A stretch of DNA of 41,125 nt, from positions 1 to 41,125 of the forward strand of contig CAIVRH010000024.1 of the NCBI GenBank assembly GCA_903908285.1, read 5' to 3'. The translations under genes and the position numbers were made by a program. How positions within the stretch are numbered: position 1 is the stretch's first letter; every line of letters starts with the position of its first letter. Shown piece by piece: positions 23,941-32,341 of the stretch. Below the pieces are notes generated by a model, which saw nothing but the letters and a program-made list of their open reading frames with translations, ran no database searches and had not been told where the DNA came from. This DNA is from an uncultured candidate division Zixibacteria bacterium (GTDB lineage: Bacteria > Zixibacteria > MSB-5A5 > SM1-73).

Positions 23941-25176
23941 ATGGAAACTCAAACTATAACAAAAATAAAAGAAATTTCGAATCAGATTTCACCGGATTTG
24001 GTAAAGCTCCGGAGAGAACTACATCAATATCCCGAGTTATATTTCAAGGAATTCAAAACATCCGAGAGGATAGTAAAGGAATTGATCAAACTCAAAGTCA
24101 GAGTCAAAAAGGGGATTGCTAAAACCGGAGTGATAGGATTATTAGTAGGGGCAATTCAAGAATTGCCCCGGCAAAATTACCCTAAAAGGGAAAATATCGT
24201 AAAAACCGTCGCTTTGCGGGCGGACATGGATGCCCTCCCTATTCTCGAACAGACTAATTTTCCTTATAAATCAAAATATCCAGGCGTCATGCACGCCTGT
24301 GGCCATGATGTCCATATGACCTGCGTAATCGGTGCAGCTAAGATTCTATCCCGCCTGAAGGATGAATTGAATGGAAACGTAAAATTCATCTTCCAGCCCA
24401 GCGAAGAGGTCCATCCGGGCGGGGCAAAACCAATGATCCAGGCCGGGGTATTGAAAAATCCTAATGTCTCTGCCATTTTCGGATTGCACTGCGATCCCTC
24501 CATCCCTATCGGGAAGATCGGAGTCCGCGAAGGTCCCTTCATGGCTCAGGCAGATAATTTCGATATAATCATTCATGGCACCGGCGGCCATGGAGCCCGG
24601 CCGCATGACGGTGTGGATGCCATCGTGGTCGCAGCCCAAGTTATTCAAGCCTTGCAGACCATCGCTTCGCGGAAAATCAGTCCGGTGGAACCGGTGGTGA
24701 TAAGCGTGGGCAAAATAGAAGGGGGAAGTGCACGTAATATAATTTGTGACCGGGTGATTTTGAGAGGAACCGCCCGAAGCTTAAACCGGGAAGTGGCGGA
24801 AAAAATCCCCCGGTTGCTTAAAGAAATAGCCGGTGGAATTGCCCAAAGTGCTGGTGCAACTGCTGAGGTGAATTATCAGACCGGTTATCCGGTTCTGATC
24901 AACCCTCCCGAAGCGACCGGATTCGCTCGAAACACTATCACCAGAATGTTGGGAAAGGATGCCATATACGAAATACCCCAGCCGTTGATGGGTGCAGAGG
25001 ATTTTGCTTATTATCTGCAGAAAGTCCCCGGCTCGTTTCTTAGATTGGGAACCAGAAACCCCAAAAAGAATGCCATCTATCCCTGGCATCATCCCAAGTT
25101 TACCGTGGATGAAGAAGCTATAAAGATCGGATCCTCCGTATTAGCCGGGTTGGCTTATACTTACTTGAACGGTTGA
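23941..25176 (+). CDS. M20-family amidohydrolase (N-acyl-amino acid / hippurate / IAA-amino acid hydrolase type)
   Basis: About 411 residues from ATG 23941; AGGGTGG at 23926-23932 favours it over GTG 23929. M20D motifs: LRRELHQYPEL near the start, ALRADMDALPI, HACGHDVHM (metal His and Asp), QPSEEVHPGGAKPMIQAG (catalytic Glu pair), GLHCDP, then the dimerisation domain GHGARPHDGVDAI, MGAEDFAYYLQ and YPWHHPKFTVDEEA at the end. The family removes acyl groups from N-acyl amino acids with two metal ions; the exact substrate cannot be read. It is cytoplasmic. Odd point: between GLLVG and TVALRADMDALP there are about 15 extra residues (AIQELPRQNYPKRENIVK), encoded by a perfect palindrome and its flank, which looks like an in-frame insertion. 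Confidence 0.92.
   Translation: METQTITKIKEISNQISPDLVKLRRELHQYPELYFKEFKTSERIVKELIKLKVRVKKGIAKTGVIGLLVGAIQELPRQNYPKRENIVKTVALRADMDALPILEQTNFPYKSKYPGVMHACGHDVHMTCVIGAAKILSRLKDELNGNVKFIFQPSEEVHPGGAKPMIQAGVLKNPNVSAIFGLHCDPSIPIGKIGVREGPFMAQADNFDIIIHGTGGHGARPHDGVDAIVVAAQVIQALQTIASRKISPVEPVVISVGKIEGGSARNIICDRVILRGTARSLNREVAEKIPRLLKEIAGGIAQSAGATAEVNYQTGYPVLINPPEATGFARNTITRMLGKDAIYEIPQPLMGAEDFAYYLQKVPGSFLRLGTRNPKKNAIYPWHHPKFTVDEEAIKIGSSVLAGLAYTYLNG
24148..24169. repeat. Palindromic element inserted in frame in the M20 gene
   Basis: GGGGCAATTC (24148-24157), AA, GAATTGCCCC (24160-24169): a 10-bp perfect stem with a 2-nt loop, followed by a smaller dyad CCCT-AAA-AGGG (24180-24190). It encodes the start of a segment that has no counterpart in typical M20 proteins. 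Palindromes of the type GGGGCAATTCnnGAATTGCCCC are familiar to me as interspersed intergenic repeats; no other copy is seen in this window. Confidence 0.65.
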
Positions 25177-25311
25177 AAACATCTCCCCCATATTCTCTCT
25201 CCTTCACGTAATAGTCAAGAGATGTGGCAATTAAGTGGAAAGGGCAAGAAGTACGATTTAAGAAAAACCTTTAAAAGACAAATCCAAATAAATTGTTGGT
25301 GGGGACGGGAA

Positions 25312-26841
25312 GTGTCAAATAAGAGCTCTATATCCGCAGGAATTTTAAAACAGGGTCCGATTTTCTGTCTTTTATATATTTTGCTTTTTTCTCCTTTACT
25401 TCATGCCCGGGGAAAATATCCGGAAGGAGACTGGGTAAGCTATTCGGTATGTCGGTACATCACCTCCATCGCCATGGATTATCGCCATGTATATTTCGGA
25501 ACCACCGGGGGGGTAACCCGTTATGACCGGTGGGATCAAAGCTGGGAAGCGCCTTTAACCACCACCGACGGTTTGCCCGATAACTGGATTAAGAATATTG
25601 CCTACGATCCGGACCGGGATGAAATCTGGGCAGACACCTACTTGGGTCCGGCGGTTTACTATCCGGTATTTGGCGGATGGACCAGGGAAAACTCCTTTCC
25701 CGCAGAACTGACCCAAACCGACACCACCAAATTTCAGTTGCCCGATTTTTTCACCGATTACGGACCAACCACTGCCGGAAGCTTCTATGTGATGGACGAA
25801 AACTTAAACCGGTATGCCATCACCAATTATCTGAAAGGGGACAACAACGATGTATGGATCACCACCTGGGGCATGAATGCAGGGGTGGCTTCATTAAGCA
25901 GTCTCCGTCTTAAGATGCTCTCCTTTGGGCTTTATGACCGGGATGTAAAAGCGGTACTGATCGATGGTGATGATATTTGGTTCGGTGGAACAGGATTTTT
26001 AACTCCATCCGCGGGAATCTCCCAATATAACCGCAAAACCGAAAACTGGAATTACTACAACACCCCCTATATTCCTTTCCTGGGATGCCATATAGTAAAT
26101 GTTATGGCTGCGGACAGTCAGTATGTTTGGCTGGGAACGGCAAAAGGTTTGGCTCGCATGAAAAAGAAAGATTCTACCTGGTGGACCTTCACCACCTTCA
26201 ATAATCTGCCGGACAACGAGATCACCGCATTGGAATCGGAAGGCAAGTATCTGTGGGTGGGCACCCCCCGGGGATTGGCGGTTTACGATACCCAATATGA
26301 TTCCCTTCAGACTATACACGATCCTCTCTTGAATGGTCTTTATATCTATTCCATCCTCACCGATTCGAATTACGTCTGGGTGGGAACCGAAGCCGGTGTT
26401 TATACGCTGGATAAAAAGCAGAGCGCCTGGTACCGGTTCATGACCCCGGATGGCCTTTTAAATAACCATGTCAGGTCCATCGCCCGGTGGTCCGATCAGC
26501 AAACATCCAGCGGTAAGGACGAGATATGGTTTGGCACCGATATGGGAATTTTGGGATATAGTCCGTTAAAGGACAAGAGCCGGGTGTATGATAACCGTTT
26601 GAACTTTCCGGAGGTGGACGTTTTCAAGCTGGTTTGTGATAGAACCAATATATGGGTGGCAACCAAGAACGGGGTATGGAAATTGAACCGCACCACCGAC
26701 ATCTGGATCAAATATACCACCGATGACGGGCTTTTGGACAACAACGTCCAGGATATGGTTCTGGATGGAGATTACATCTGGTTTGGCACCCCCCAGGGAG
26801 TCACCCGATTTTTCTGGAACGATCCCGGAATAAGAGAATAA
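25312..26841 (+). CDS. Exported sensor-type beta-propeller protein (two-component-regulator propeller repeats)
   Basis: About 509 residues. The frame is open from 25222, but GTG 25312 (VSNKSS..), preceded by GGGGACGGGAA, places a proper signal peptide (GPIFCLLYILLFSPLLHARG) near the start and is preferred. The rest is a run of Reg_prop repeats: YFGTTGGVTRYDRWDQSW, IWFGGTGFLTPSAGISQYN, VWLGTAKGLARMKKKDSTWW, LWVGTPRGLAVYDTQYD, VWVGTEAGVYTLDKK, IWVATKNGVWKLNRTTDIW, IWFGTPQGVTRFFW. Such repeats form the periplasmic ligand-binding part of hybrid histidine kinases. Here no transmembrane, kinase or regulator domain follows, so it is a stand-alone periplasmic or surface propeller. Its ligand is unknown. 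Confidence 0.85.
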   Translation: MSNKSSISAGILKQGPIFCLLYILLFSPLLHARGKYPEGDWVSYSVCRYITSIAMDYRHVYFGTTGGVTRYDRWDQSWEAPLTTTDGLPDNWIKNIAYDPDRDEIWADTYLGPAVYYPVFGGWTRENSFPAELTQTDTTKFQLPDFFTDYGPTTAGSFYVMDENLNRYAITNYLKGDNNDVWITTWGMNAGVASLSSLRLKMLSFGLYDRDVKAVLIDGDDIWFGGTGFLTPSAGISQYNRKTENWNYYNTPYIPFLGCHIVNVMAADSQYVWLGTAKGLARMKKKDSTWWTFTTFNNLPDNEITALESEGKYLWVGTPRGLAVYDTQYDSLQTIHDPLLNGLYIYSILTDSNYVWVGTEAGVYTLDKKQSAWYRFMTPDGLLNNHVRSIARWSDQQTSSGKDEIWFGTDMGILGYSPLKDKSRVYDNRLNFPEVDVFKLVCDRTNIWVATKNGVWKLNRTTDIWIKYTTDDGLLDNNVQDMVLDGDYIWFGTPQGVTRFFWNDPGIRE

Positions 26842-26926
26842 TGACTAAAAAAATTACTAATATAAGCCAAGACTTGATTTATATCGGGTGTTGGCTTTTG
26901 TCATACCTGGTGGTTGGGTATTGAAT

Positions 26927-27910
26927 ATGGAAATTAACCAAATCGGTGAATTCGGTTTAATCGAATTAATCAAGAAAGAGGTATTTTCTAAAGACAAGCA
27001 GGTAATCGTCAATATCGGTGACGACGCTGCGGTAATCAAATCATCCCCCGACCGTCTTCTTGTTTTCACCACCGATACCTTAGTAGAAAAAGTCCATTTC
27101 GACTTTCGCTATTTCACTTTTGAGGAAGTCGGGTGGAAAGCCATGGCCGCAAATTTGAGCGATATTGCAGCCATGGGTGGAATACCCAAATATGCTCTGG
27201 TTACCATTGGATTACCGAAATCCGTAAAATCCGGGGATGTGCTCCGATTATATCGGGGCATGCACCGAATCGCTTCAAGATATGACTGCAAAATCGTCGG
27301 GGGAGACACCACCCGGGTGCCCAAAGACCTTTTTGTAACCATCGCCCTGCTAGGTGAAGTTGAAAAGGAAAGGTTGGTCAAAAGAAGCGGGGCAAAAAAG
27401 GGGGATTTGATCTGCGTTACCGGAGACTTGGGTGAATCTTTAGCCGGTTTGGAATATCTGAAAAAATACGGACGCAGTAAACTACCGCTGGTTCAGAAAC
27501 ATCTCAAACCGTATCCTCGAATCCACGAAGCTCAGACCCTGATTCGGAGCTTGAAGATAAATTCCATGATCGACATCAGCGACGGTTTGTCCTCCGAGCT
27601 ATTTCACTTAGCCGAAGAGAGCCATCTGGGAGCAGTCATATATGAAGAAAAATTGCCTATATCACCCCAGTGTGTAAAGATCGCTTCGCTTTTGAATCTA
27701 TCCGCATTATCGTTGGCTCTGTCTTCGGGAGAGGAATATGAGCTTTTATTCACCATCGGTAAGAAACAGTTAAGTAAACTCGTACGGATAAAGAGGCGGG
27801 TGAAAGCCTTCGTAATCGGTGAGATAGTGGACCCGGGCAAAGGGATAAAGATAGTGCAAAGATCGGGCAAAGCTGCGAGTTTGAAGAGGACCGGGTTCGT
27901 GCATTTCTAA
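26927..27910 (+). CDS. thiL: Thiamine-monophosphate kinase
   Basis: 327 residues from ATG 26927 (MEINQIGEFGLIELI), the normal N terminus of the family; an upstream in-frame start at 26888 would add an atypical extension. Motifs: NIGDDAAVIK, TTDTLVEKVHFD, VGWKAMAANLSDIAAMGG, GGDTTR, VTGDLGESLAGL, IDISDGLSSEL and SSGEEYELLFT. The enzyme phosphorylates thiamine phosphate to thiamine diphosphate with ATP, the last step of vitamin B1 cofactor synthesis. It is cytoplasmic. No other thiamine genes and no TPP riboswitch are seen nearby. The length agrees with E. coli ThiL (about 325). Confidence 0.95.
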   Translation: MEINQIGEFGLIELIKKEVFSKDKQVIVNIGDDAAVIKSSPDRLLVFTTDTLVEKVHFDFRYFTFEEVGWKAMAANLSDIAAMGGIPKYALVTIGLPKSVKSGDVLRLYRGMHRIASRYDCKIVGGDTTRVPKDLFVTIALLGEVEKERLVKRSGAKKGDLICVTGDLGESLAGLEYLKKYGRSKLPLVQKHLKPYPRIHEAQTLIRSLKINSMIDISDGLSSELFHLAEESHLGAVIYEEKLPISPQCVKIASLLNLSALSLALSSGEEYELLFTIGKKQLSKLVRIKRRVKAFVIGEIVDPGKGIKIVQRSGKAASLKRTGFVHF

Positions 27911-28034
27911 TCATAACCACAGAGACCCGTCGATGGATCACCAAAGATGGCAGCGCTAATCATATTTGCCGGGCAGTAAAAGATTATAAAATCCTGTCTT
28001 GGATCCGGAGCCGGGAAAAGCAACTTAACCAATC

Positions 28035-28062
28035 TTGCGCTTGACACGCGCAAAAGTTTTTT
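28035..28062 (+). terminator. Probable intrinsic terminator after thiL
   Basis: TTGCGC (28035-28040), loop ttgacac, GCGCAA (28048-28053), then AAGTTTTTT. The loop happens to contain TTGACA but there is no good -10 at the right distance, so the terminator reading is preferred. Confidence 0.5.
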
Positions 28063-28138
28063 ATTACTTAAGGCTGAGATGGACGAGGCGAAGTGGATCT
28101 AAATGAGAGGTCAATTTAAGGGAGGAGGTGTGGAAGGT

Positions 28139-28330
28139 ATGGAGTCAACGTTTCCAAAATGTGAGAAGTGCGAGGGAGGGGTGCTGCTGCCTCTTTCGGA
28201 TTATGGACGGGAAGGTGCCGCCATTACCTACAAAGCCTGGGTATGTTCCAATCCCCAGTGCGGGTTCTCCATCCGGATAGACAACGGGGAGATCAGCTTT
28301 GGCAAACCTATCGGCTTTTCCGATAAGTAA
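28139..28330 (+). CDS. Small zinc-ribbon protein
   Basis: 63 residues. The excellent ribosome binding site GGAGGAGGT (28121-28129) fixes the start at ATG 28139, rather than the in-frame ATG 28103. It has two cysteine knuckles, CEKC near residue 8 and CSNPQC near residue 42, separated by a short beta region (GGVLLPLSDYG.., ITYKAWVC), then IRIDNGEISFGKP. This is the build of small zinc-ribbon proteins; no specific function can be assigned. It lies 80 bp before the YbbR gene in the same direction and may share its transcript. Confidence 0.75.
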   Translation: MESTFPKCEKCEGGVLLPLSDYGREGAAITYKAWVCSNPQCGFSIRIDNGEISFGKPIGFSDK

Positions 28331-28410
28331 GGGATTTTATCCTTTCTTTTCAAAAAGAAGTATCAAATTCGTTCTGCGCTTCGTTCATCTCCATATTAAA
28401 AGGAAAGATC

Positions 28411-29337
28411 ATGTGGCGGATCATATTCCGGAATTTCTGGTTCAAGCTGGCAGCTATATTCATGGCTATGCTCTTGTGGTTTCATGTAGCTACCGACCAT
28501 GTCTATGAAACCACCCGAGCCTTTCCTCTTCAGATCATCAATATCCCCGCCCATTTAGTTCTGGCAGACAAATTACCCGATCAGGTAGAGGTAAAAATCC
28601 GGGGCAGAGGAAAGGAGCATCTGAAGCTTCTCTTGGCCGAAAGAAAAAGTCTTGATATAGACGCCAAGCTATTCAAAACCGGGGAGACGAACTATGTGAT
28701 AAAACCTCAACAGATACCGATCCCGGAGGGATTGGAACTGGAAGTCACCAGTATTATCCTTCCCCAGGATTTAAAAATAAGGCTGGATAATCTCGTGGAA
28801 AAAAAAGTGAGAGTTCAGCCCCGGATTACTATCCGACCGGCGGTGGGGTTTGTTCAAGCGGGCGAGCTAAGTTTTAGTCCCAAAGAGGTGACGATTTCTG
28901 GACCAAAAGAATGGGTAGTGGATTTGAAGGAAGTTTTCACCGATCAAAAAGTGATAGATAATGCCGAAAAGAAGGTTACGGACCAGGCGGATCTGCTGCC
29001 TCCCCCCGGTTACAATCTTCATCTTTCCACCCCAAAGATCACCTTTTCTGCGGATATTCAAATATCCGCCGACAGGGAATTTTCCCATATCCCGGTGCAA
29101 TTGACCAACCTTCCCCAGTACCGGGAGGCTTTGCTTGTGCCTGACAGTGTAACCGTAATCGTATCCGGTGCCGAGTCACTCATGAACCGGATAAGCCCCG
29201 AAAAGATAAGGGTAAGCATTGATGGTGCCGGCGCTAAGCGAAGAGAGAAAATAAAACTTCCGGTTCAGGTGGATTTACCGCCGGGAATATACCTTAAAGA
29301 AGCATTTCCGGATTCGGTCGAGGTGCTGGTAAAGTAA
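28411..29337 (+). CDS. YbbR-domain membrane-anchored protein (CdaR-like)
   Basis: 308 residues. AAAGGA stands before ATG 28411. A short cytoplasmic start (MWRIIFRNFWFK) is followed by one membrane helix (LAAIFMAMLLWFHVA), then three to four YbbR repeats of about 80 residues: FPLQIINIPAHLVLADKLPD.VEVKIRGRG, KKVRVQPRI..PAVGFVQAGELS..PKEVTISGPKEWV, and HIPVQLTNLP..LLVPDSVTVIVSGAESLM. In Firmicutes YbbR/CdaR regulates the diadenylate cyclase CdaA. Here no cdaA or glmM is adjacent, so that role cannot be claimed. The domains are predicted to lie in the periplasm. Confidence 0.87.
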   Translation: MWRIIFRNFWFKLAAIFMAMLLWFHVATDHVYETTRAFPLQIINIPAHLVLADKLPDQVEVKIRGRGKEHLKLLLAERKSLDIDAKLFKTGETNYVIKPQQIPIPEGLELEVTSIILPQDLKIRLDNLVEKKVRVQPRITIRPAVGFVQAGELSFSPKEVTISGPKEWVVDLKEVFTDQKVIDNAEKKVTDQADLLPPPGYNLHLSTPKITFSADIQISADREFSHIPVQLTNLPQYREALLVPDSVTVIVSGAESLMNRISPEKIRVSIDGAGAKRREKIKLPVQVDLPPGIYLKEAFPDSVEVLVK

Positions 29338-29799
29338 ATTTTATCGGGCTGGATTATTGTTTACAACCAGTCATACCTCCAGGTGCAACTGGCTATTTAA
29401 GGGTTCAGGGCATTGGGGCAATAGATTGAAGACAGGATAAATCTTCGTTTCTGCTGGTGGTAATGACTATTGTAACATGGCAGAACGGAAATAATCCCCC
29501 GGGAGTGCATTTAAACCTCCGGATAAGATGGTTTAACCACTCCTTCAATCTGTTTATTGTCATCCGGTAATCACATATTCAACCTTTCGTTCTGCCGAAT
29601 ATTTTAGGTTAAGTCTGCGGGGAATTGAATGAACGACTCCGCCGCAAGCAGCGGAGTATCGGAAGGAATTTGAACCGTAAACACCGCAAGCGGCGGGGAA
29701 TTGACCCGTCCCGCCAAAGGCGGGATTAAAATACCCGCCAGACAAAACTTAGTGTTAATAACCTCCGTCGGTTAAAACGATCGCAACCGGGAACATTCC
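29338..29799. other. Gene-free 462-bp leader region of tsaD with many hairpins
   Basis: No coding frame is supported. It contains AGATTGAA/TTCAATCT (29423-29430, 29544-29551), GGCAGAACG/CGTTCTGCC (29479-29487, 29588-29596), TTAAACC/GGTTTAA (29511-29536), ACTCCGC/GCGGAGT (29636-29657) and TCCCGCC-AAA-GGCGGGA (29709-29725). No clear promoter boxes found. Confidence 0.6.
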
Positions 29800-30807
29800 A
29801 TGCTTATTTTGGGCATAGAGACGTCTTGTGACGAAACCGCATCCAGCGTGGTTGAGGACGGAAGCAGAATTCTCTCCAATGTGGTTTACTCACAGATAGT
29901 GCATAACCGCTACGGGGGAGTGGTGCCGGAGCTGGCTTCTCGCGAGCATATCCGCTCGATCGTCCCGGTAGTCCGGGCAGCTTTGGATGAAGCCGGGGTT
30001 TCGCTGGAGCAAATCGAGGGAATAGCGGTCACCTACGGACCCGGCTTGGTGGGTTCTCTTTTGATTGGACTGTCTTTTGCCAAAGCCCTATCCTTTTCCC
30101 GGGGAATCCCCTTGATCGGTATAAATCATATCGAAGGACATATCTTTGCCAACTTCTTGGAACATCCGGATATTTCTCCCCCTTTGGTTTGCTTGGTGAT
30201 TTCCGGGGGACACTCCACGGTAGTGTATGTAGCTGATAAGGGCCAGTACGAGCTTATGGGACAGACCCGGGATGATGCAGCCGGAGAAGCGTTTGACAAA
30301 GTGGCGAAGGTTTTAAACTTGGGTTATCCCGGGGGACCGGCAATCGACCGGGCTTCAACCAGGGGAGATGCTGATTTCTTCAAGTTTCCCCGAGCCCGCC
30401 TGGAAGCAGAGAGTTTTGATTTTTCCTTCAGCGGTCTTAAGACCGCAGTGGCCATATTTGTTTCCAAACTGTCGGAAGAGGAACTGAAAAAACACAGAAT
30501 AGACATCGCCGCCAGCTTTCAGGAGGCGGTGGTGGATGTATTGGTGGAAAAAGGAATCCGGGCGTGTCAAAAAAAGAATTCGGATAAGATTGTTCTCGCG
30601 GGTGGGGTGGCGGGAAACAGGCGGTTAAGGGAGAAATTACGGTCGGAGGCGGAGAAATTAAAGCTGCAGGTTTTCTATCCATCCCCCGTTTTATGCACTG
30701 ACAATGCTGCCATGATTGCCGCCGCAGGTGAATTTTACTTATCCCGCAAGAAAAGATCCGATCTGGCTCTTAATGCCGTTCCCTATGCTCCCTTATCTTC
30801 AGCCTGA
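29800..30807 (+). CDS. tsaD: tRNA N6-adenosine threonylcarbamoyltransferase
   Basis: 335 residues, standard length. ILGIETSCDETA at the start, GGVVPELASREH, VTYGPGLVGSL, metal ligands in NHIEGH (His110, His114), VISGGHST, GEAFDKVAK.LNLGYPGGP, FSFSGLKTA, LAGGVAGN.RLR, and the third metal ligand Asp in CTDNAAMIA. The enzyme transfers the threonylcarbamoyl group to A37 of tRNAs that read ANN codons, together with TsaB and TsaE, neither of which is seen in this window. It is cytoplasmic and essential in most bacteria. The ribosome binding site is weak (GGGAA). Confidence 0.96.
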   Translation: MLILGIETSCDETASSVVEDGSRILSNVVYSQIVHNRYGGVVPELASREHIRSIVPVVRAALDEAGVSLEQIEGIAVTYGPGLVGSLLIGLSFAKALSFSRGIPLIGINHIEGHIFANFLEHPDISPPLVCLVISGGHSTVVYVADKGQYELMGQTRDDAAGEAFDKVAKVLNLGYPGGPAIDRASTRGDADFFKFPRARLEAESFDFSFSGLKTAVAIFVSKLSEEELKKHRIDIAASFQEAVVDVLVEKGIRACQKKNSDKIVLAGGVAGNRRLREKLRSEAEKLKLQVFYPSPVLCTDNAAMIAAAGEFYLSRKKRSDLALNAVPYAPLSSA

Positions 30808-30929
30808 TCACTTTACTCCCCTCAATTTACCTCCATCCTTCACTTATTCCCCAATAAAATTCCGCCGTTTGATTATTGATCTTCGAAAGCTAAGCCCGAA
30901 ACCGGTCCTGGAAATTCAAAACAAAATTC

Positions 30930-30957
30930 TTGACAGAATCATCATTTGAATTATCAT
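30930..30957 (+). promoter_or_regulatory. Promoter placing the start codon of the next gene at about +1
   Basis: TTGACA (30930-30935), 16-bp spacer, TATCAT (30952-30957). The expected start point, about 7 nt past the -10, coincides with ATG 30964, and no ribosome binding site precedes that ATG, so a leaderless transcript is likely. Confidence 0.55.
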
Positions 30958-30963
30958 GTACTC

Positions 30964-32034
30964 ATGAGAACCAGGCAGCTTGTTTTTATCCTTTTTATTG
31001 TCATAAACGGAATTACTTCCACTTGGGCGTCACTTTTTGCGCTTCCCCTGTCCGGAAACCGGCTTTTTATCAATCATCTTGCTTCCTCCGATTCTATTCC
31101 CGCAGGGAATCAGGAAAATCCTGTATATTACGAAACCTTGACGCTCTTACCGCCTTCCCGATTAGAGCCGCAGAGAATGGCTTATCTTATGCCTTCCTCC
31201 GCGGGATCCTCCCGCTTCCTCTTTGAATCAAAATACTATATATTTCAGAACCCGCATCTTTACTCGACTTACCCCGCCCTTAATCCGGTGCGTCCTCTTA
31301 CTGCTTTCCCTTCTATCAGAACCCGGATCAATCATAAGAGGGCTGTCATATTTGGAGGCGGGAATGCCGCGGCGATTTTCTTTGGTTTCAAACAAACCAC
31401 GACACTTTGGGGAAAATCCAATGGTAGATTTCACGTCAAAGCCGATTGGACCGGTGATCATCTGGCACAGACCGATGAATTAAGCCATTTTATGTGGGGA
31501 TATAAGATGACCCAGTTCTTTTTCTCGACTTACCATTGGATAGGTCTCTCTCCTCATACCGGTCAGTTATTATCCCTGGTCGAATCCGCTTTGATTCTGA
31601 CTGCCGTGGAGTATCCTGTAGATGCCTACAATCCCCAACAAGGTTTGGGTGAATCCGATTTGATTTTCGATTATATGGGAATTGGATTTGCTTATGCAAA
31701 AAAGCACTGTGGCTGGCTGGGAAATCTGGATTTTAAGATAAGCTGGAAGAGAAACATCTTCATAGCAAATCACTCTGCTTTTGCCCAGACCTATACGGAT
31801 TATGATAATACCGTCTATTGGTTAACCTATCGAACCAGTCTGATTATCCCCCGGAAAATTGTTTGCTGGGGTTTGGGATATAGCACAACCCATGTGGGAA
31901 TTGAACCCAGAAGGCAGTTTTATCTGGGGGTGGGACTATCCTTATCCGATTTTGTCGGTCTGTTTGGGAAAAAGCTCGAAAGGCACGCTGAGTTTCTGGA
32001 TCTGTTTTATCCTAATTTTAAGCTAAAGTTGTAA
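30964..32034 (+). CDS. YfiM/DUF2279-like exported protein
   Basis: About 356 residues from ATG 30964 (MRTRQLVFILFIVING.., signal peptide); TTG 30946 is an alternative but falls inside the promoter. After about 130 residues with low complexity, the DUF2279-type region follows: WGKSNGRFHVKADWTGDHLAQTDELSHFMWGYKMTQ is the characteristic Asp..His stretch, then LVESALILTAVEYPVDAYNPQQGLGESDLIFDYMGIGFAYA. A beta-rich C terminus (YTDYDNTVYWLTYRTSL, LGVGLSLSDFVGLFGKKLE) follows. The family is of unknown function and linked with the outer membrane. The N-terminal extension makes it longer than enterobacterial YfiM. Confidence 0.7.
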   Translation: MRTRQLVFILFIVINGITSTWASLFALPLSGNRLFINHLASSDSIPAGNQENPVYYETLTLLPPSRLEPQRMAYLMPSSAGSSRFLFESKYYIFQNPHLYSTYPALNPVRPLTAFPSIRTRINHKRAVIFGGGNAAAIFFGFKQTTTLWGKSNGRFHVKADWTGDHLAQTDELSHFMWGYKMTQFFFSTYHWIGLSPHTGQLLSLVESALILTAVEYPVDAYNPQQGLGESDLIFDYMGIGFAYAKKHCGWLGNLDFKISWKRNIFIANHSAFAQTYTDYDNTVYWLTYRTSLIIPRKIVCWGLGYSTTHVGIEPRRQFYLGVGLSLSDFVGLFGKKLERHAEFLDLFYPNFKLKL

Positions 32035-32341
32035 ACCCTATTTTATTCCTTTCCTCCTCTAAAAATATCTTTAAAATTTCAGATTAGCGAAAATCTAATG
32101 GGGTGGTCTAACCAGCTGCTTGGATGGGCTCAGATTAGCGTTCTGACCCTGCGGATCAGATCATTCCAGCGATTGCTCAAAAGAAGAACAGTTATAAATT
32201 CAACCACCATGCGCTTTTAGCCGATACAAACTTCGTATAGCTTTATTTGCATCTTTGTGAAATAGCTGGTCAGGGGGGCTTGAACTCTAAGTCTTTCCTT
32301 TCTTCCCTTTAGAACACTATTTCTTTCATGGATGGGGGCAG
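32035..32341. other. 307-bp gap before the HD-GYP gene
   Basis: No gene seen. CAGATTAGCG occurs twice (32080-32089, 32131-32140), and the first copy forms ATTAG/CTAAT with its flank. I looked for a c-di-GMP riboswitch and do not see its conserved core. The ribosome binding site is GGGGG just before ATG 32342. Confidence 0.4.

Noticed and set aside
25312-26841. Hybrid two-component histidine kinase
   Set aside because: The Reg_prop repeats are typical of such sensors, but the gene ends without a membrane helix, HisKA, ATPase or receiver domain, and the next gene is thiL.
28041-28069. Sigma-70 promoter at the TTGACA between thiL and the zinc-ribbon gene
   Set aside because: No acceptable -10 at 16-18 bp; the TTGACA is the loop of a hairpin followed by a T run, which fits a terminator better.
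32035-32341. Cyclic-di-GMP riboswitch in front of the HD-GYP gene
   Set aside because: The conserved GEMM core is not visible; only a 10-bp direct repeat and weak dyads are present.
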